NCBI GenBank assembly: GCA_013397695.1
Contig: VYZI01000018.1
Span: forward strand, 3,809,599 to 3,873,598
Reading direction: 5' to 3'
DNA from: Centropus unirufus
Taxonomy: Eukaryota; Chordata; Aves; Cuculiformes; Centropidae
DNA: 64,000 nucleotides
Each line of letters starts with the position of its first letter. Positions within the stretch are counted from its first letter, which is position 1. The position numbers were made by a program, and so were the translations under genes. Shown one piece after another: positions 40,801 through 50,575 of this stretch. Under the pieces are notes generated by a model, which saw only the letters and a list, made by a program, of their open reading frames with translations, was not told the DNA's origin and did not search any database.

Positions 40801-43800
40801 CTAGTGCAACTTGAGGCCATTTCCTCTCATCCTATTGCTGGTTACCTGGGAGAAGAGACCAGTACTCACCTTGCCACAACCTCCTTTCAGGCAGTTGTAG
40901 AGAGTGACAAGGTCTCCCCCTCAGCCTCCTTCCTTAAAAGAAAATCACTGCTACTTCAAACTGAATAGTAGTGAGGGGGGGAGGGAGGTGGAACATGACA
41001 ATTGGTGCTGAAATGCTCTACTTTTGTTTCCTTCATGTTTTTTTTTCCTAAGATCTCATTTTGTTCAAATATCATCCTGTCTTTTTTTAATGTATATTTA
41101 GTTTCTGACTGGCTCTTGATTGCTCTGCAAAAGTAGAAAGAATAAACTGAGGTGGTTAAAATAAAACCTCCTGAACAGATTTTCAGTTTGAGTTGAAATT
41201 AATTCGGGAATAGGTTGATGGACAAAGTATTCTATTGTCTTGATAGTACTTTTAAATCTGGCATCCTTTCAAAGTATAGTCAGTTGATTAGAGACTTAGA
41301 AAATAATGGTAAATACTTGCTTACTGTTTGTAGGCAACAAAGAGTAGTGCTGAGGAATAAATTTTAGAAAGACAAAAGTAGGAGGTGTACTTGTGGCACA
41401 ATTATTTTGAACTGACCAAAAAAGAGTAACCTAGAGGTCAGGATCTGAGTTGGAAATCAAATTAGAAAATACTCTGGGAAGCACACCAGTAATCTTCTGA
41501 AGGGTTTTCTTACCAAAACTGCTCCGAAGTTTTCAGGTGTAGCAGCTGGTTTTTAAATTGTCTTCAGCTTGAGTTGCAGGCCGCTCAGGTCACCTGCCCG
41601 AGGGTGCATGTACTGGCTGCTGGATAAGTGTGAGCTTAGATCCTACTGCGCTTAGATGCCAAAGCAGGCATAGAAATCCAAAAGCTTCCTTTAAACACAG
41701 GCTAAGTGTAATAACTGAATGTAAACAGTAAATGCTGTGATGGTCTTGCATTCCTTTAATGTGACATTTCTTACCTTTGTCCTATTTCTAACTTGAATTT
41801 TAATGTTAGGGTTTTTTTAATTAATAGTACTTAATTGATTTATTAAAAGAATAAATTTGTAAATCTTTTATTTCAGAAGAATTTTCAATTTTGCAAATAG
41901 CTTATTCAGGCTATCACGCTGCATAATTCCTGTAGATGTACAATGTTAAACCACTTGTTGTAAAGTCATCTGACTGATTGTTTAACTTAAAAAATGTTCA
42001 GCTGTATTATGGAGATTTTACAATATTTAATATTTTAACTGTAAAGATGATTTTATGTAGATTGATACAGTCATTTTATTATAAAGGGCTTCTAAAGATA
42101 TGTAAAATATCTGGTACTTTTCATATCAAGGTCATATGTAGATGACACGATTCTGTGCCTCAAATGGACCTACCTCAGAATTCAATCATAGAATAGTTTG
42201 GGTTGGAAGGGACCTTTAAACACCACCCAGTCCAACCCCCCTGCAATAAGCAGGGGCATTTTCAACCAGATTGGGTTGCCCAGAGCCCTGTCCAGCCTGT
42301 CCTTGACTGTCTCCAGGGATGGGGCATTCACCCCCTCTCTGGGCAACCTGTGCCAGTGTTTCACCTCCCTCACTGAAGCTGTTAAAATGAACAGCGTTAC
42401 CACACAGTATCTTAAATGTGAATTTAATTTTTTTAATAAGCTTTATCCTTGGGCAAGGCCGGTATCCTCTGCTCATGAACTAATTTAAACCCTGATCTGC
42501 CAGTTGCCAGGAGGTCTTTGCTATTCCAATTCTCAGTGTATGTCGGGTAAGGGCACCCAATTTGTTGCACTGTCTACAACAGTGGTTTTCTGGCAGGCAA
42601 CCATGATGTCTGAACCAAGTTCTGATTTTGAGAAACATCATAGCCTATGGGGGAACTTCAGGAAATCTTAATGACCATAAACAATTGGGACTTTGATTTT
42701 TTTTTTTTCTCACCCACACAACTGCACCTTCTGAAGTACATTCATAGCAGTTGTGTAGCTTTCAGTTGAACACAAACTCAGCATGGATAATTTGTCTAAC
42801 TGAATCTTAAATTGCTTCTCCCCAAGCGTGCTGTACCTGGAGTGAATGTGTGTATTTCCTTGTGTATTTTACAATCATTTCAGGTTAAGACTGATTCTCC
42901 ACACAAGGTACCTTTTCTGGAGATATTACTTCAAATTTGTTGTGCTTTTTAATTCAGAAGTTTAACAAAAGTAATTCTGATGTAAACTTGATGTAGTGAT
43001 TGCATTTCAGATGTAATCTAAAGATAACTGAGTCATACTTTTTTTTACCAAAAATCAAAATTACTAGAATGTCACCTTATGATCTTCTTTTCCAAGGAGT
43101 GAGTTAATAAAACGTTATTTCCACTTGTTTGCAGAGTAGAATTGTCATAGATGATACATACCATAGCAAGCCAAGTTGTGAACTTTCAGGGTTAGTGGCA
43201 GAACCAAATCTGTCAGGTCGTTCACACACTTTAACCTTCTCTTCAAATGAGGTGAGTTTCAGAGTGTGTATATGTGTCGTGTTGATGTTGTTGTTCACAC
43301 TACAGCATGTTTAACAGAAACAGATTTGTGTAATGTGAAACTACATGGCTGGTTCCATATGTTAATGTTGAAAAGCACCATAAAAAGTCCTAAGCTGTTA
43401 CTGAACTAAGGGCATGGACCAGTAGATGCCATGTTAGCCTTTGTGTTCTGATCATAAGAAATGGAATGAACTCTCTCTGATCGAGTTGCAGTTTTAAATT
43501 TTAAATGTGACGCCTTTCTGTTCCACTAATGTAAAGCAACTTCCTGGGTGAGTGAAAACTGCAGTGTTTTTTACCTTGCTTTCACATCCGTGCAGGTGTG
43601 TCTTACCATAAAATTGAATATAAAATTAAAAACAAAACAAGGAAAAAAACAAAAAAAACAAACCCAACAATGTAGTGGTTCTGATATGTAGCTAGAAACT
43701 CAATACCTGAAAGTCAGTGTTCATTCCCTTGGAGAACTAACTTCTTTGCCTACAGGTGAAAGCTGTGAGTCTGCACTGTGGGAACATTCCGAGATGATGT

Positions 43801-46800
43801 CTGATGTAATGTTTGACTGATGGGCATCTTTGTAAATTAAAGCCTTTATAGACTAGGAGACATCATTAAAAGCTGAACACAATCATCTTCCAGATATGAG
43901 TTAGAGGACAGTCTAACCCGATAGTTATAATGCCTGAAGATCAGTGGTGGTTTGTGAATGTGGAGGTTGGTCATCAGCTCTCTTAAACCAGGCTGGTTTA
44001 AGAAAAATCTTAAAATATTGCAGTTGTTTGTAGGAAGTCAGAACAGCCTTGAAAACTGTGCTATAACTATGAAATAACTAACAAAAATGTGAGGTGTCAG
44101 AAATCTTAAATAATTTACTGGTTTCAGCAGTGGATTGATTTAGAGATTTTTATCAATGATGGCAGTCGTCAGTCTGATGAAAGCCAGAGCAACTCCAGCA
44201 ATTTGTGCTCCCTGCAGTTTTTAAGTGGACTCTTTCATGAAGGTGAAACGTGTTGCTGAAAACTTTCAAGCAGTATACAAACCATAATATCCTAGCAAAG
44301 CTAAATAACTCATTGAATATTATTCTTCAATCAGCAATAAACTTCCAGAAAATGCTGGTTCTAAAGCTCAGAGGGAAGTTGTCAGTTACTGTGAGTAAAG
44401 TCAGGATTAAGACTTTTCTTGTTATCAGTGAGTTTGGCAGTAATGCTGTCGTTAGTTCAAATGATACTTATACGTATGAACAATGAAAGTTGTTTTGTAC
44501 CTTTTCAGTAATTATATGGATTATCAGGCTCTGTTCTGAGGATAATGATAAACTCTGAGCTGGTTTCCCTTTGTAAAGGCAGTTCTGTTCTTGGGGTTTT
44601 TAGTTAGTAGTACAGTACATAGAGGTCTAGGGGAAAAAAAGTAACCAATCTTACAGCAATTCTGGATATTTCAAATCCTTATGCTTTTCACAAGTAGAAT
44701 TTGTCTCTGGTGCTCATTGTTCCGATGGGTTCATGAATATCCAGCAGGGATCATGCTGGCTAGTGTAACAACCCCTGCTCTCTGAGGAATGAGCTACTTC
44801 ATGCTGCCCTGTAGATCCTGAGGAGACTAGAGATGGAACAACCTCTGAAATCCAGATGGGGAGCAGCACTGAGGAGTGCCTCTGCCGGGCAGGTTCTCTG
44901 GCACTTGGGGAAGTGACTGTGTGGTGAGAATCAGGTTGTTAGCAGCCAGGTACCGCTCCTCCTAGCTGGTTAGCAGGCCAGGTGCTAAGCCCTCCGACCC
45001 TTTCAAATGTTTTAATCTGTTCAATGGTGTGTCCTGGCTCTTGTATTTTTATCTTCAGGGTCTTCAGTATTTCTGTGCTTCATTTCTGAATCACTTGCAT
45101 TTTTATGCAGGAGCATACTGGTTTCTCACAGAAGTACTTTTTGTTCTGCTTTCTGAATTTGCAGCTGGTCTTTTACGTGTCTGTGTGGTGGCTGCTTAGG
45201 GACTGTTACTCTAATGTACTAACAGCTTAGAACAGCGCTCCCGCCTCTAGAAGGACAGTAAGAAAAAAACATATGTAGAGGTGTTTATTTAATGACTCAA
45301 AAATCAGCCTTCTTCCTCTTTCACACTTTTCACTTTCCTTTCACATTCTGAAAAGAAATAGGTACAGATATGATCTTTTGTAGTGGAAAATTGTCTTCCT
45401 GTTCACCTTCACTTATGTGAGGAGATGATGTTATAAAGGAGATGAAGTAATATATATATATAAGGAGATGAAGTAATAAAACATACATTCATTTTTTTAT
45501 ATAACTTCTGGTTTTAGGATTGTGTCTATCAATGAGAAGTAGGAGGAGTTTGCTGGGAACTGATGATGCTGAAAGCCTAGACTGGAATTAGTAGCTCAGT
45601 ATGGAGGACGCTTCCATGGTCCAGCATTATCTACACTTATCTGTGCAACTTGGAGGAGCTGGTGAAGAGACACCCCCTCCCCAATACTCTGTTAGGGGAC
45701 CACATCTCCCTGGCAAAAGGAATGAACCTGGGCTTCTGTTTGACCGTTGTGCAACTTCTTCAAGGATTTACACTCTGAAATGACAGAAGCAAGGTTGTTG
45801 CCTGGGTTGCACAGATCAGATAAGACTAATGAGTGAATTCCAACTACAGTAAAAGACTTTACACTTTTCTCAGTGTAAAAGAGATCTAGGTATATATATA
45901 CATATCTCCATCCCCATCCCAGCATTCCTTGCTGCTGATAGTCTACATGTGACTGAGATACAGGTCAAACTTGAAATGTAAACTTCAACCTTTTTTGTGT
46001 TTATTCACAAACACTTGCTAGTATGAGACAAAATGAAAGGTTACCAATATGTATTTTGTGTTACAGTTTCAAGTTGAGAAGTAGTTACCCAAAATTATTT
46101 AAAATAGGCATTTTGAAATTCCTTTGATAATTAATACAATGAATCCTTTTTCTCTGTATGAAGCACATCAAGCTTGATAGCTTGGATAGAACACTTGCTC
46201 TGCCCCAGTTGTCTTGAGGCAGGTGCTGTGCGAAGTACATCAAGTAACGCTTGTAGGGCTTCTTTGCTATTGTTTTGTGAGAATTGCTGTTGTTTTGCGC
46301 ATAGGGCAGGTGGCTGTTCTATCTACATAAGCATTTTAATTTGGATTAGGAGTTAATTTTTTAAGTTAGTCCCTCGATTGTCCTCATTTGTCTGTCTTTG
46401 ATTCATTTTGGAAATTAAACCAGATGTGCTTCAACATTGTTACTACTAGTGCATTGCAGCTGCTAGGTGCCATTGAGTCTGTGTGACCAGGTGAGCTATT
46501 TGGAAGTAAAAATCCTTGGAAATGCTTGTAGAATGGATTTTAGGACCTTGTCCCAACTGTTCTGAGTCTTGTTCCTGTTTATCTGCACTACCTCCTACTG
46601 TAACCACTGTCCTTTGTTTTACAGACCAGGGAAAGAAAAGCTATGTCCAATTATGTGTAGTCCTCTGACACATCAGAAATCTAAAATTGTATTTGTTTCA
46701 CCCCAGACCTGTGTTCTATGTTGCCCTCTCCGGTCCAGTTTACTGTCTGATCGGATCATAACAGGCTTGTGTCTCAGTCTTCCGTTTGTAATCATCAGAC

Positions 46801-49193
46801 TTATTTTCTTATATTCAGTCAACTGCCCCGAATTTTCCAGTGAGGGAGCTGGATTTTGTGAGATCATTCTGGCTGGAAGCTGTAGTTGTTCACCTGAAAG
46901 TTTCCATCTCTAGAAAGACACTTCCATGTTTGCTTTTTACAAATGACTTGTAAGGCTTGCTGGAACGAGCAGGCGTACTTTCTGCTGTTACACAAGTGTC
47001 TGAGTAGTGGAAGCTGCCCAGGGGAGCGGTCTGCAAGTCTACTGCAGCCTGTACTCGCCCATGAGTGAGAGTCACTTTGGATGTTAATAAAGGTAACTCA
47101 TGTTTCCAATTCAAGTATCTCACTAGGATTTCTTCTGTACACATTGAGCTGGTTTATGTTGCTTTTCTTTTGTGATGAAGTAGTAGAGTGCTTTAGGAAA
47201 AACAGCCATACCTTTTTGCCCTCACAAGCCAACTGAAATTGAAGCAGGTAGCTTCAAAAGCTCTGTGACTGGGCAAAGTGTATTTTTTAGTGGAAAGCTA
47301 CAAGCTCTTATATTTCTGAAATGGTCTACTGGGCAGACCCTTTAAAATGTGGTCATGGTGGCGTTAGAGAAAGAATAAATGGCCCTCTCTTTTTTAGAAA
47401 TGCACCAAAATTACTGAAGCTGTACCTGGAACCTTCACTGGATTTACTGGCCACTGGAACTGCTTTTATTCTAGATCTCCTTTGCTTTACAATAATCAAT
47501 ATATTTGAAATCCTACTTGATTGTCCTTGACGCTGTGTAAGGTGGTATCTAGCATTAGGACTGAGCTACCTTAACCGACTGAGGAAGGTTGTTCGTTGTT
47601 AGGGTGCATGAAACTTAAGCTAATGCTTTGCTATAGAATATGTTGAGAGAAAACCATTTATATTCTCTATTTCTGACTTGGTTTGTGTTGAACATTGTAG
47701 TCTTTTTGTTTATAGCAGACTCCTAGGCAAACTGACTGTAAAACACTCTCAAGAATTTGAGTCCTTTTGGAGCTACAGCATGTTTTAAAATGTGTTTTGT
47801 TAATCAGACTCAATTTGCAACTGAAATTCAACAAATAACTAAGTAGAACAATGCTTATGGTGACCTTTCTCAATTGGTTAGGCATTGGATGATGAATTCA
47901 CAACAACAGGAAAGCAAAATCAATGGCACAGTAGACCTATTTCTGAATGGACCACCCAGCAAGTGTGCCACTGGTTAATGGGAATGAACATGGAGCAGTA
48001 CATCACAGAGTTCACAGCCATGAACATAGACGGACAGCAGTTAATGCAACTCGACAGCGAGAAGTTAAAGGTATGTGAATATCCCAAGACAGTCTTGTAA
48101 CTGTAAATTTCATTGCTGATTCAGATATTTGTATTTGATTTTTACTCCTGGTGAAAAAGTCTATTCCAGATCTTTATTTTGCGCCTTTTCTTGCCATTTT
48201 ACCTCTGGACACTGCACAGCAGGTATCCCTTACAGTGCTGGTGAACTCAGGTTTTCCTTCTTGTTAGATTAAGCTGCCTTTGGACAGGCAAGATGTGTGA
48301 CTAAAATGGGGCTCACTGGTCTATTATGGCATAAGGCAAATTACTGTTAATGGTAACAGTAGGATTTGAGAGTTTTAGGAAGGAAAATGCATCTAACATC
48401 AATGTCCAAACTCTACCTGCATTTTAGAAGACGTTTAACAGTAAATATTCTGTATTTTGTGAGGTAAATATGTTTTTGGACACTTGGATAAAGAGGAAAC
48501 AGCTATCACTGGGCTGTCAAATGCTGGCCTCTGTCTGGGGACCTTTGGCTGTTGATGCTTAAACCTTAGTTTACACCTAATGCCATCTGGAGCTCATCCA
48601 GTGTGAGTGCCGTGTGTAACTTGGAATCGGGTACTGCCACCTCCTGATCAAAAATCAAAGTGTACCCTTTATGTACTGAATACACTTTTAATAATGCACT
48701 TAAAAAAGCTGGGTATTAAAAATTAGAGTAGTTACTGAATATAAATTCTTGTATTAAAAGAGCTAGAAAAAAAATTTGACTCTGCTTATGCTGTCTGCTG
48801 AAAATCTTCAAGTGTCCATGTGTTTGTAACAAGAAGCTGTTATTTCACAAGGGGAGGCCCTTGTTTCCTCACTTACTGTGTTACCCAGATGTTAATTTGC
48901 AATGCTCTTGAGGACTTAGGTCCTTATTTTTCCAATAAACAGACTGTCCTGCAGCAGTCTCAAACTGCTCATACACGAGTGCTGTTGGAAACATTAACAA
49001 TGAGGTACTTTTATTCACCCCAAAGGCTTTAGGAGTCTCCAGTCAAAATGACCGATCAACAATAAAGAAAAAAATTAAGGATATTAGAAAAACACAAGAA
49101 AAACTGGAAAAGCAGAAGGAAAAGGTTCAGAAGAAGGAGAGAGAAGTTCGCAAGACTGGCAGAGTGGTGACCACTCTTGAATCCAGCTGCTAG
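12241..49193 (+). CDS. PPP1R9A-like: Neurabin-1-like protein (third neurabin paralog, PDZ + SAM), complete, 19 coding exons
   Basis: Neurabins are cytoskeletal scaffolds that bundle F-actin, bring protein phosphatase 1 to spines and junctions, and bind partners through PDZ, coiled-coil and SAM modules. Exons: 12241-13839, 24551-24683, 25152-25272, 25780-25884, 26061-26181, 26648-26791, 28027-28080, 29769-29998, 31532-31628, 31709-31895, 32566-32717, 33524-33854, 36581-36668, 36767-36838, 37395-37587, 42884-42907, 43135-43251, 47882-48070, 49026-49193. They join in frame to 4,125 nt, or 1,374 aa. Human neurabin-1 is about 1,100 aa. Residues 1-182 hold the actin-binding-type motifs LRSASPHRNAY (12-22) and FSETRKLFER (173-182). 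The PP1-docking KVKF is at 524-527, the PDZ at about 577-660, coiled coils at about 735-928, the SAM at about 1277-1340, and a basic coiled tail runs to 1374. The start is fixed by an in-frame TGA at 12211. The SAM excludes spinophilin. Remembered neurabin-1 matches only moderately outside the PP1/PDZ core, so I infer a separate paralog. Confidence 0.93.
13840..24550 (+). other. PPP1R9A-like: Large intron 1 of the neurabin-like gene
   Basis: This 10.7 kb intron contains a perfect 33-bp tandem duplication at 15488-15553, a shorter imperfect 21-bp duplication near 21926-21965, and several T tracts. I saw no recognisable coding exon or complete transposon. Open frames such as 136 codons at 15060-15470 have no family resemblance. 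Confidence 0.7.
15488..15553. repeat. Perfect 33-bp tandem duplication
   Basis: Two identical 33-bp units (15488-15520 and 15521-15553) begin catagcagcatgg and end ggttttttg. Full identity suggests a recent duplication or length polymorphism. Confidence 0.95.
24551..24683 (+). CDS. PPP1R9A-like: Neurabin-like coding exon 2 (residues 534-578)
   Basis: This continues the PP1-binding region directly after KVKF: VFSTYSNEDYDRR and VDPVAASAEYELEKRVEK. It is the most conserved stretch of the family and forms the extended PP1-wrapping segment known from spinophilin. The acceptor is TTTCTCAG. The donor GTGCAA at 24684 is weak, but the frame and the downstream match require it. Confidence 0.95.
25152..25272 (+). 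CDS. PPP1R9A-like: Neurabin-like coding exon 3 (PDZ, part 1)
   Basis: The exon begins the PDZ domain with the carboxylate-binding loop GLGISIIGMG, then GLEKLGIFVK and the GGAAQIDGR strand-turn typical of neurabins. The acceptor is CCATTAG and the donor GTGAGT. It enters in phase 1 and exits in phase 2. Confidence 0.96.
25780..25884 (+). CDS. PPP1R9A-like: Neurabin-like coding exon 4 (PDZ, part 2)
   Basis: Encodes IQVNDQIVEVDGISLVGV, the core PDZ helix and strands. The segment QFFAATVL reads QNFAATVL in the neurabins I remember, an N-to-F change. The donor is GTATGT. Confidence 0.96.
26061..26181 (+). CDS. PPP1R9A-like: Neurabin-like coding exon 5 (end of PDZ)
   Basis: Completes the PDZ with FLIGREKPG, then a helical EVARLISETLERER segment, and ends in phase 0 at TEQ. 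The donor is GTAAAA. The reading frame stays open for 81 codons past the donor, to a TGA at 26425-26427, so a retained-intron product is formally possible. Confidence 0.95.
26648..26791 (+). CDS. PPP1R9A-like: Neurabin-like coding exon 6 (acidic linker)
   Basis: A 48-codon exon opens with DEDYDDDDDTYE, encoded partly by a short GAT run. It continues with VEVFDLPENEDI, which matches the conserved IEVFELPENED of neurabin-1. It ends at the start of the coiled coil. Confidence 0.94.
26792..29768 (+). other. PPP1R9A-like: Introns around exon 7 of the neurabin-like gene
   Basis: The 26792-28026 and 28081-29768 intervals hold no recognised gene. The second contains a T10/A12 palindromic tract near 28230-28250 and a 20-bp poly(T) at about 28517-28538. 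The open frames there are compositional. Confidence 0.6.
28027..28080 (+). CDS. PPP1R9A-like: Neurabin-like coding exon 7 (coiled coil)
   Basis: An 18-codon exon encodes LQLKHAVTIAEVNQLKEK, aligning with LQIKHAVTEAEIQKLK in neurabin-1. Both ends are phase 0. The acceptor is TTTCAG and the donor GTAAGT. Confidence 0.94.
29769..29998 (+). CDS. PPP1R9A-like: Neurabin-like coding exon 8 (coiled coil)
   Basis: This is the best conserved part of the coiled coil, with LESYWIEAQTLC-type sequence (here LETYWLEAQSLC) and TVNEHLKETQ followed by LEKKYSKAKKLVKDYQQK. The donor GTAAGT at 29999 leaves a split lysine codon. Confidence 0.96.
29999..31531 (+). other. PPP1R9A-like: Intron 8 of the neurabin-like gene
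   Basis: This is a 1.5 kb intron between coiled-coil exons. I see nothing in it beyond a TATG microrepeat just before the acceptor. Confidence 0.6.
31532..31628 (+). CDS. PPP1R9A-like: Neurabin-like coding exon 9 (coiled coil)
   Basis: Encodes EIEFLKKEEDHSRLLEE and QLKIYQEK, continuing the heptads. The acceptor is TCACCAG and the donor GTAAAG. Confidence 0.93.
31709..31895 (+). CDS. PPP1R9A-like: Neurabin-like coding exon 10 (end of coiled coil)
   Basis: Starts VLELESKLKVYERMP, then a Gly/Ser linker and a second charged helix, KLREENEKEAQSIEERL. It is separated from exon 9 by an intron of only 80 bp. The donor is GTAAGT. Confidence 0.92.
32566..32717 (+). CDS. PPP1R9A-like: Neurabin-like coding exon 11
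   Basis: Encodes a basic segment (KAKAQLALKVKRQPPSR) corresponding to the RAQLSVKNRRQRPSR region of neurabin-1. The acceptor is TTGCAG. The donor GTATCC at 32718 is not a strong consensus. The open frame continues beyond it, but frame and homology place the join here. Confidence 0.88.
32886..33320. repeat. Diverged intronic repeat, copy A
   Basis: This segment shares ordered blocks with 33950-34290 in the same orientation. Examples are ttgaagctagcaaagaagca against ttgaagctggcaaaaaagta, and atttcttcaaaaac followed by acatttct. The two copies flank coding exon 12. It may be an old interspersed repeat or a local duplication. The family is not identified. Confidence 0.45.
33524..33854 (+). CDS. 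PPP1R9A-like: Neurabin-like coding exon 12 (Ser/Pro-rich)
   Basis: A 331-nt exon is rich in Ser, Pro and Thr, with SSPSASTHSSP and TRSPPPEEM, ending in a lysine-rich run. The acceptor TTGAAG is poor in pyrimidines, so the exact 5' boundary is the least certain in the gene. Phases on both sides agree with this choice. Little conservation with other neurabins is visible. Confidence 0.82.
33855..36580 (+). other. PPP1R9A-like: Intron 12 of the neurabin-like gene
   Basis: This 2.7 kb intron contains the copy-B repeat near its start. Otherwise it is AT-rich unique sequence with no gene seen. Confidence 0.6.
33950..34290. repeat. Diverged intronic repeat, copy B
   Basis: Partner of the segment at 32886-33320, offset by about 1.05-1.07 kb, with indels between the matching blocks. 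An open frame at 33911-34135 crosses it but has no recognised homology. Confidence 0.45.
36581..36668 (+). CDS. PPP1R9A-like: Neurabin-like coding exon 13 with NAGNAG acceptor
   Basis: Encodes a lysine-rich stretch then GKSKRRFPDFG, matching the GGKIKRKFVDLG motif of neurabin-1. The acceptor reads GAACAGCAG, so splicing at 36581 or 36584 would include or skip one in-frame codon. Confidence 0.88.
36767..36838 (+). CDS. PPP1R9A-like: Neurabin-like coding exon 14
   Basis: A 72-nt exon encodes GLRKSGGKGKKLEKE and GSLES, corresponding to the LRRNSSKGKKWKEKE region of neurabin-1. It is only 98 bp from the previous exon. The donor is GTAATT. Confidence 0.88.
37395..37587 (+). CDS. PPP1R9A-like: Neurabin-like coding exon 15
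   Basis: Contains CMPFSWFGDSHKE, nearly the CMPFSWFNDSRK motif of neurabin-1, after an acidic Ser/Asp stretch (NLSASDSDSPVP). The acceptor is TTTCAG. It ends in phase 0 at NRSK with donor GTAAAG. Confidence 0.93.
40571..40940 (-). mobile_element. CR1 LINE fragment, 5'-truncated
   Basis: On the plus strand it opens with the reverse of a CR1 3' end (aatcataaaatcgtagaatc), then blocks typical of CR1: gagctccaagatcgttgagt, ccctgggcagcctgttccag, and tcagcctccttcc. Avian CR1 copies are usually 5'-truncated, as here. Moderate divergence means it is not recent. Confidence 0.88.
42184..42385 (-). mobile_element. CR1 LINE fragment, 3' end
   Basis: The plus strand reads aatcatagaatagtttgggt then tggaagggaccttt, cagtccaacccccctgca, and ctctgggcaacctgtgccag. 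This is the classic bird CR1 3' terminus in reverse. Only about 200 bp is present. Confidence 0.93.
42884..42907 (+). CDS. PPP1R9A-like: Candidate 24-nt microexon 16 (residues 1210-1217)
   Basis: Encodes VKTDSPHK between ATTTCAG and GTACCT, phase 0 on both sides, so it can be included or skipped without a frameshift. It lies deep between two large introns of 5.3 kb and 227 bp. Without it the protein is 1,366 aa. The call rests on splice-site form and phase alone. Confidence 0.5.
43135..43251 (+). CDS. PPP1R9A-like: Neurabin-like coding exon 17
   Basis: Thirty-nine codons include CELSGLVAEPNLSGRSHTLT, aligning with the ADLSGLGAEPKTPGLSQSL segment of neurabin-1. The acceptor is TTTGCAG and the donor GTGAGT, phase 0. 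Confidence 0.9.
43252..47881 (+). other. PPP1R9A-like: Large intron 17 of the neurabin-like gene
   Basis: This 4.6 kb intron lies before the SAM exon. It includes an A-rich tract (43620-43665) and a short AT microsatellite flanked by a duplicated aaggagatgaagtaat block (45437-45478). No gene is recognised. Confidence 0.65.
47882..48070 (+). CDS. PPP1R9A-like: Neurabin-like coding exon 18 (SAM domain)
   Basis: Encodes most of the sterile alpha motif: EWTTQQVCHWLMGMNMEQY, then NIDGQQLMQLDSEKLK. This is the module that separates neurabin-1 types from spinophilin. The acceptor is TTGGTTAG and the donor GTATGT, phase 0. Confidence 0.96.
48071..49025 (+). other. PPP1R9A-like: Intron 18 of the neurabin-like gene
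   Basis: A 955-bp intron splits the SAM domain. I see nothing else in it. Confidence 0.7.
49026..49193 (+). CDS. PPP1R9A-like: Neurabin-like coding exon 19 (end of SAM, C-terminal coiled coil, stop)
   Basis: Begins ALGVSSQNDRSTIKKKIK (last SAM helix), then a basic coiled coil TQEKLEKQKEKVQKKE. It ends with TLESSC and a TAG stop at 49191-49193. The acceptor CCCCAAAG lacks a long pyrimidine tract but fits the frame and the family. Confidence 0.94.
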   Translation, partial: ALGVSSQNDRSTIKKKIKDIRKTQEKLEKQKEKVQKKEREVRKTGRVVTTLESSC

Positions 49194-49344
49194 GATGGTG
49201 TGCTTTAGTGCAGACTTGCTTCGGTTTGAGGAAGTTGAGCAGATCTGTATATAATTGTACAATTGAGGGAGCAGGGAAAGTGCAACAGTCTAACCTGGTA
49301 GGTGCTTTTAACTTTTTAATTACAGTCCCTCCCCATTACAGCCC

Positions 49345-49350
49345 AATAAA
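49345..49350 (+). terminator. PPP1R9A-like: Proximal poly(A) signal AATAAA
   Basis: Canonical hexamer about 150 nt after the stop codon, followed by a T-rich stretch (ttctcagtatttttattcc). Confidence 0.5.
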
Positions 49351-50547
49351 AAGAAGTGTTCTCAGTATTTTTATTCCTAGTTGACTCTGCCTGTACTAAT
49401 AGACAATAACTTAACTTTCTGCCTTAAGTAATATTTGTGCTTCATATGCCCTTCTCAATGAGACTGATGTTTATGCAAAGTAGAATGCTCTACTAAAGTA
49501 ACTCAAATCTTGGTCAACCAGCATTGACAGAGTTGAGTCTGATAGAGGGACAAGAGAAAAATCCTGCCAACACATTTCAGTCTGTGACAGTCTGTTTATC
49601 TGTTGCCACTGAAGATGTACAGTAAAAATTAAGTTTAAGCAAACGGTAATGTCAAATTAATTTAAAAAGAAAGCGTGTATTTCAAAGTTATGGATTATTT
49701 TGTTTAAATTCTTGTGTTTCTGGGTTTCTCATCCAAATCGCACTGTAGTAAGCAAGTTGTGTTTTGAATTCTGTGTTGCAATTCACTGAGGAGATAACAA
49801 GAAATACGGAGTAGTTTTCACAAACTACCTATACTAAGCATAATATGAAAGTGTGCTGTACACTACCTGTATGGTGTTGGGACAAGGTTTAAACCTATAA
49901 ATAAGATCTTTTTTAGCCTATTTTTCCAAAATAATGCATAGTTTTATAGATTTATGCTCTGAATAAGATCGATTTGCAATACATGTACTTCTCTTTTCTA
50001 CCTGCTCCAAGATTTTTGCGGACCAAATTTATATATTTGCTAATTTTAAACTATTCTGTTTTTCAAACTTAAAATACTGAGGGAAGAATTGTAGGGAAAA
50101 ATTATCACTGAAGCACTGGGTTCCTGCATTGTATTTAAATGTTCTATTGTAGACAGCAGACATTTCTCTTTAAAGGAGGATTTGATTCTCACAATAGTTT
50201 GGAACACGGACTGGTGTTTGTATATTTACATACTATTTTCTAGAGATACTACAGCAGCACTTCCTTTAATTAGATTTTTCCAGAAACATAGACTAGCTTA
50301 AATATCAATTCCACTATAGAATGGCCTAGAACAAAACTTGCATAATTTGTTTATGTGGACCAAGTTCTCCTTTAAATCTATGGACTGTTTTTCATTTTAA
50401 TTAAATGAATGAATTTCACTTGTTGGTTTCACAGTTGTTTTTTGTGGTTTTGTTTTGTTTTTCTGTTTTTGTTTTATTAAAAAAAAAAGTGTCATGCATT
50501 TCAGCATAAGGAACTGTGGGAAATGCTTCTGCACATTGTGTTTCCAA

Positions 50548-50553
50548 AATAAA
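50548..50553 (+). terminator. PPP1R9A-like: Distal poly(A) signal AATAAA
   Basis: Canonical hexamer in ccaaaataaagtcgag, about 1.35 kb after the stop. A further AATAAA lies at 51128-51133. Confidence 0.45.
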
Positions 50554-50575
50554 GTCGAGATCTTGGCAATAATTG

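Larger units (their letters stand above)
37588..42883 (+). other. PPP1R9A-like: Large intron 15 of the neurabin-like gene
   Basis: This 5.3 kb intron contains two CR1 fragments on the minus strand (40571-40940 and 42184-42385), described separately. No other gene is seen. Confidence 0.7.
49194..50575 (+). other. PPP1R9A-like: 3' UTR of the neurabin-like gene (inferred extent)
   Basis: AT-rich sequence follows the TAG stop. Poly(A) hexamers AATAAA occur at 49345-49350 and 50548-50553, so short (~0.2 kb) and long (~1.4 kb) 3' UTRs are both possible. The end chosen assumes the distal signal. Confidence 0.5.

Noticed and set aside
12241..49193. Calling the plus-strand gene spinophilin (PPP1R9B) or the direct PPP1R9A ortholog
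   Set aside because: Spinophilin lacks a SAM domain, which is clear here. Against neurabin-1, the N-terminal and linker regions are too divergent for a bird-mammal ortholog, and the neighbour is PDK1, not PDK4/PON2/ASB4.
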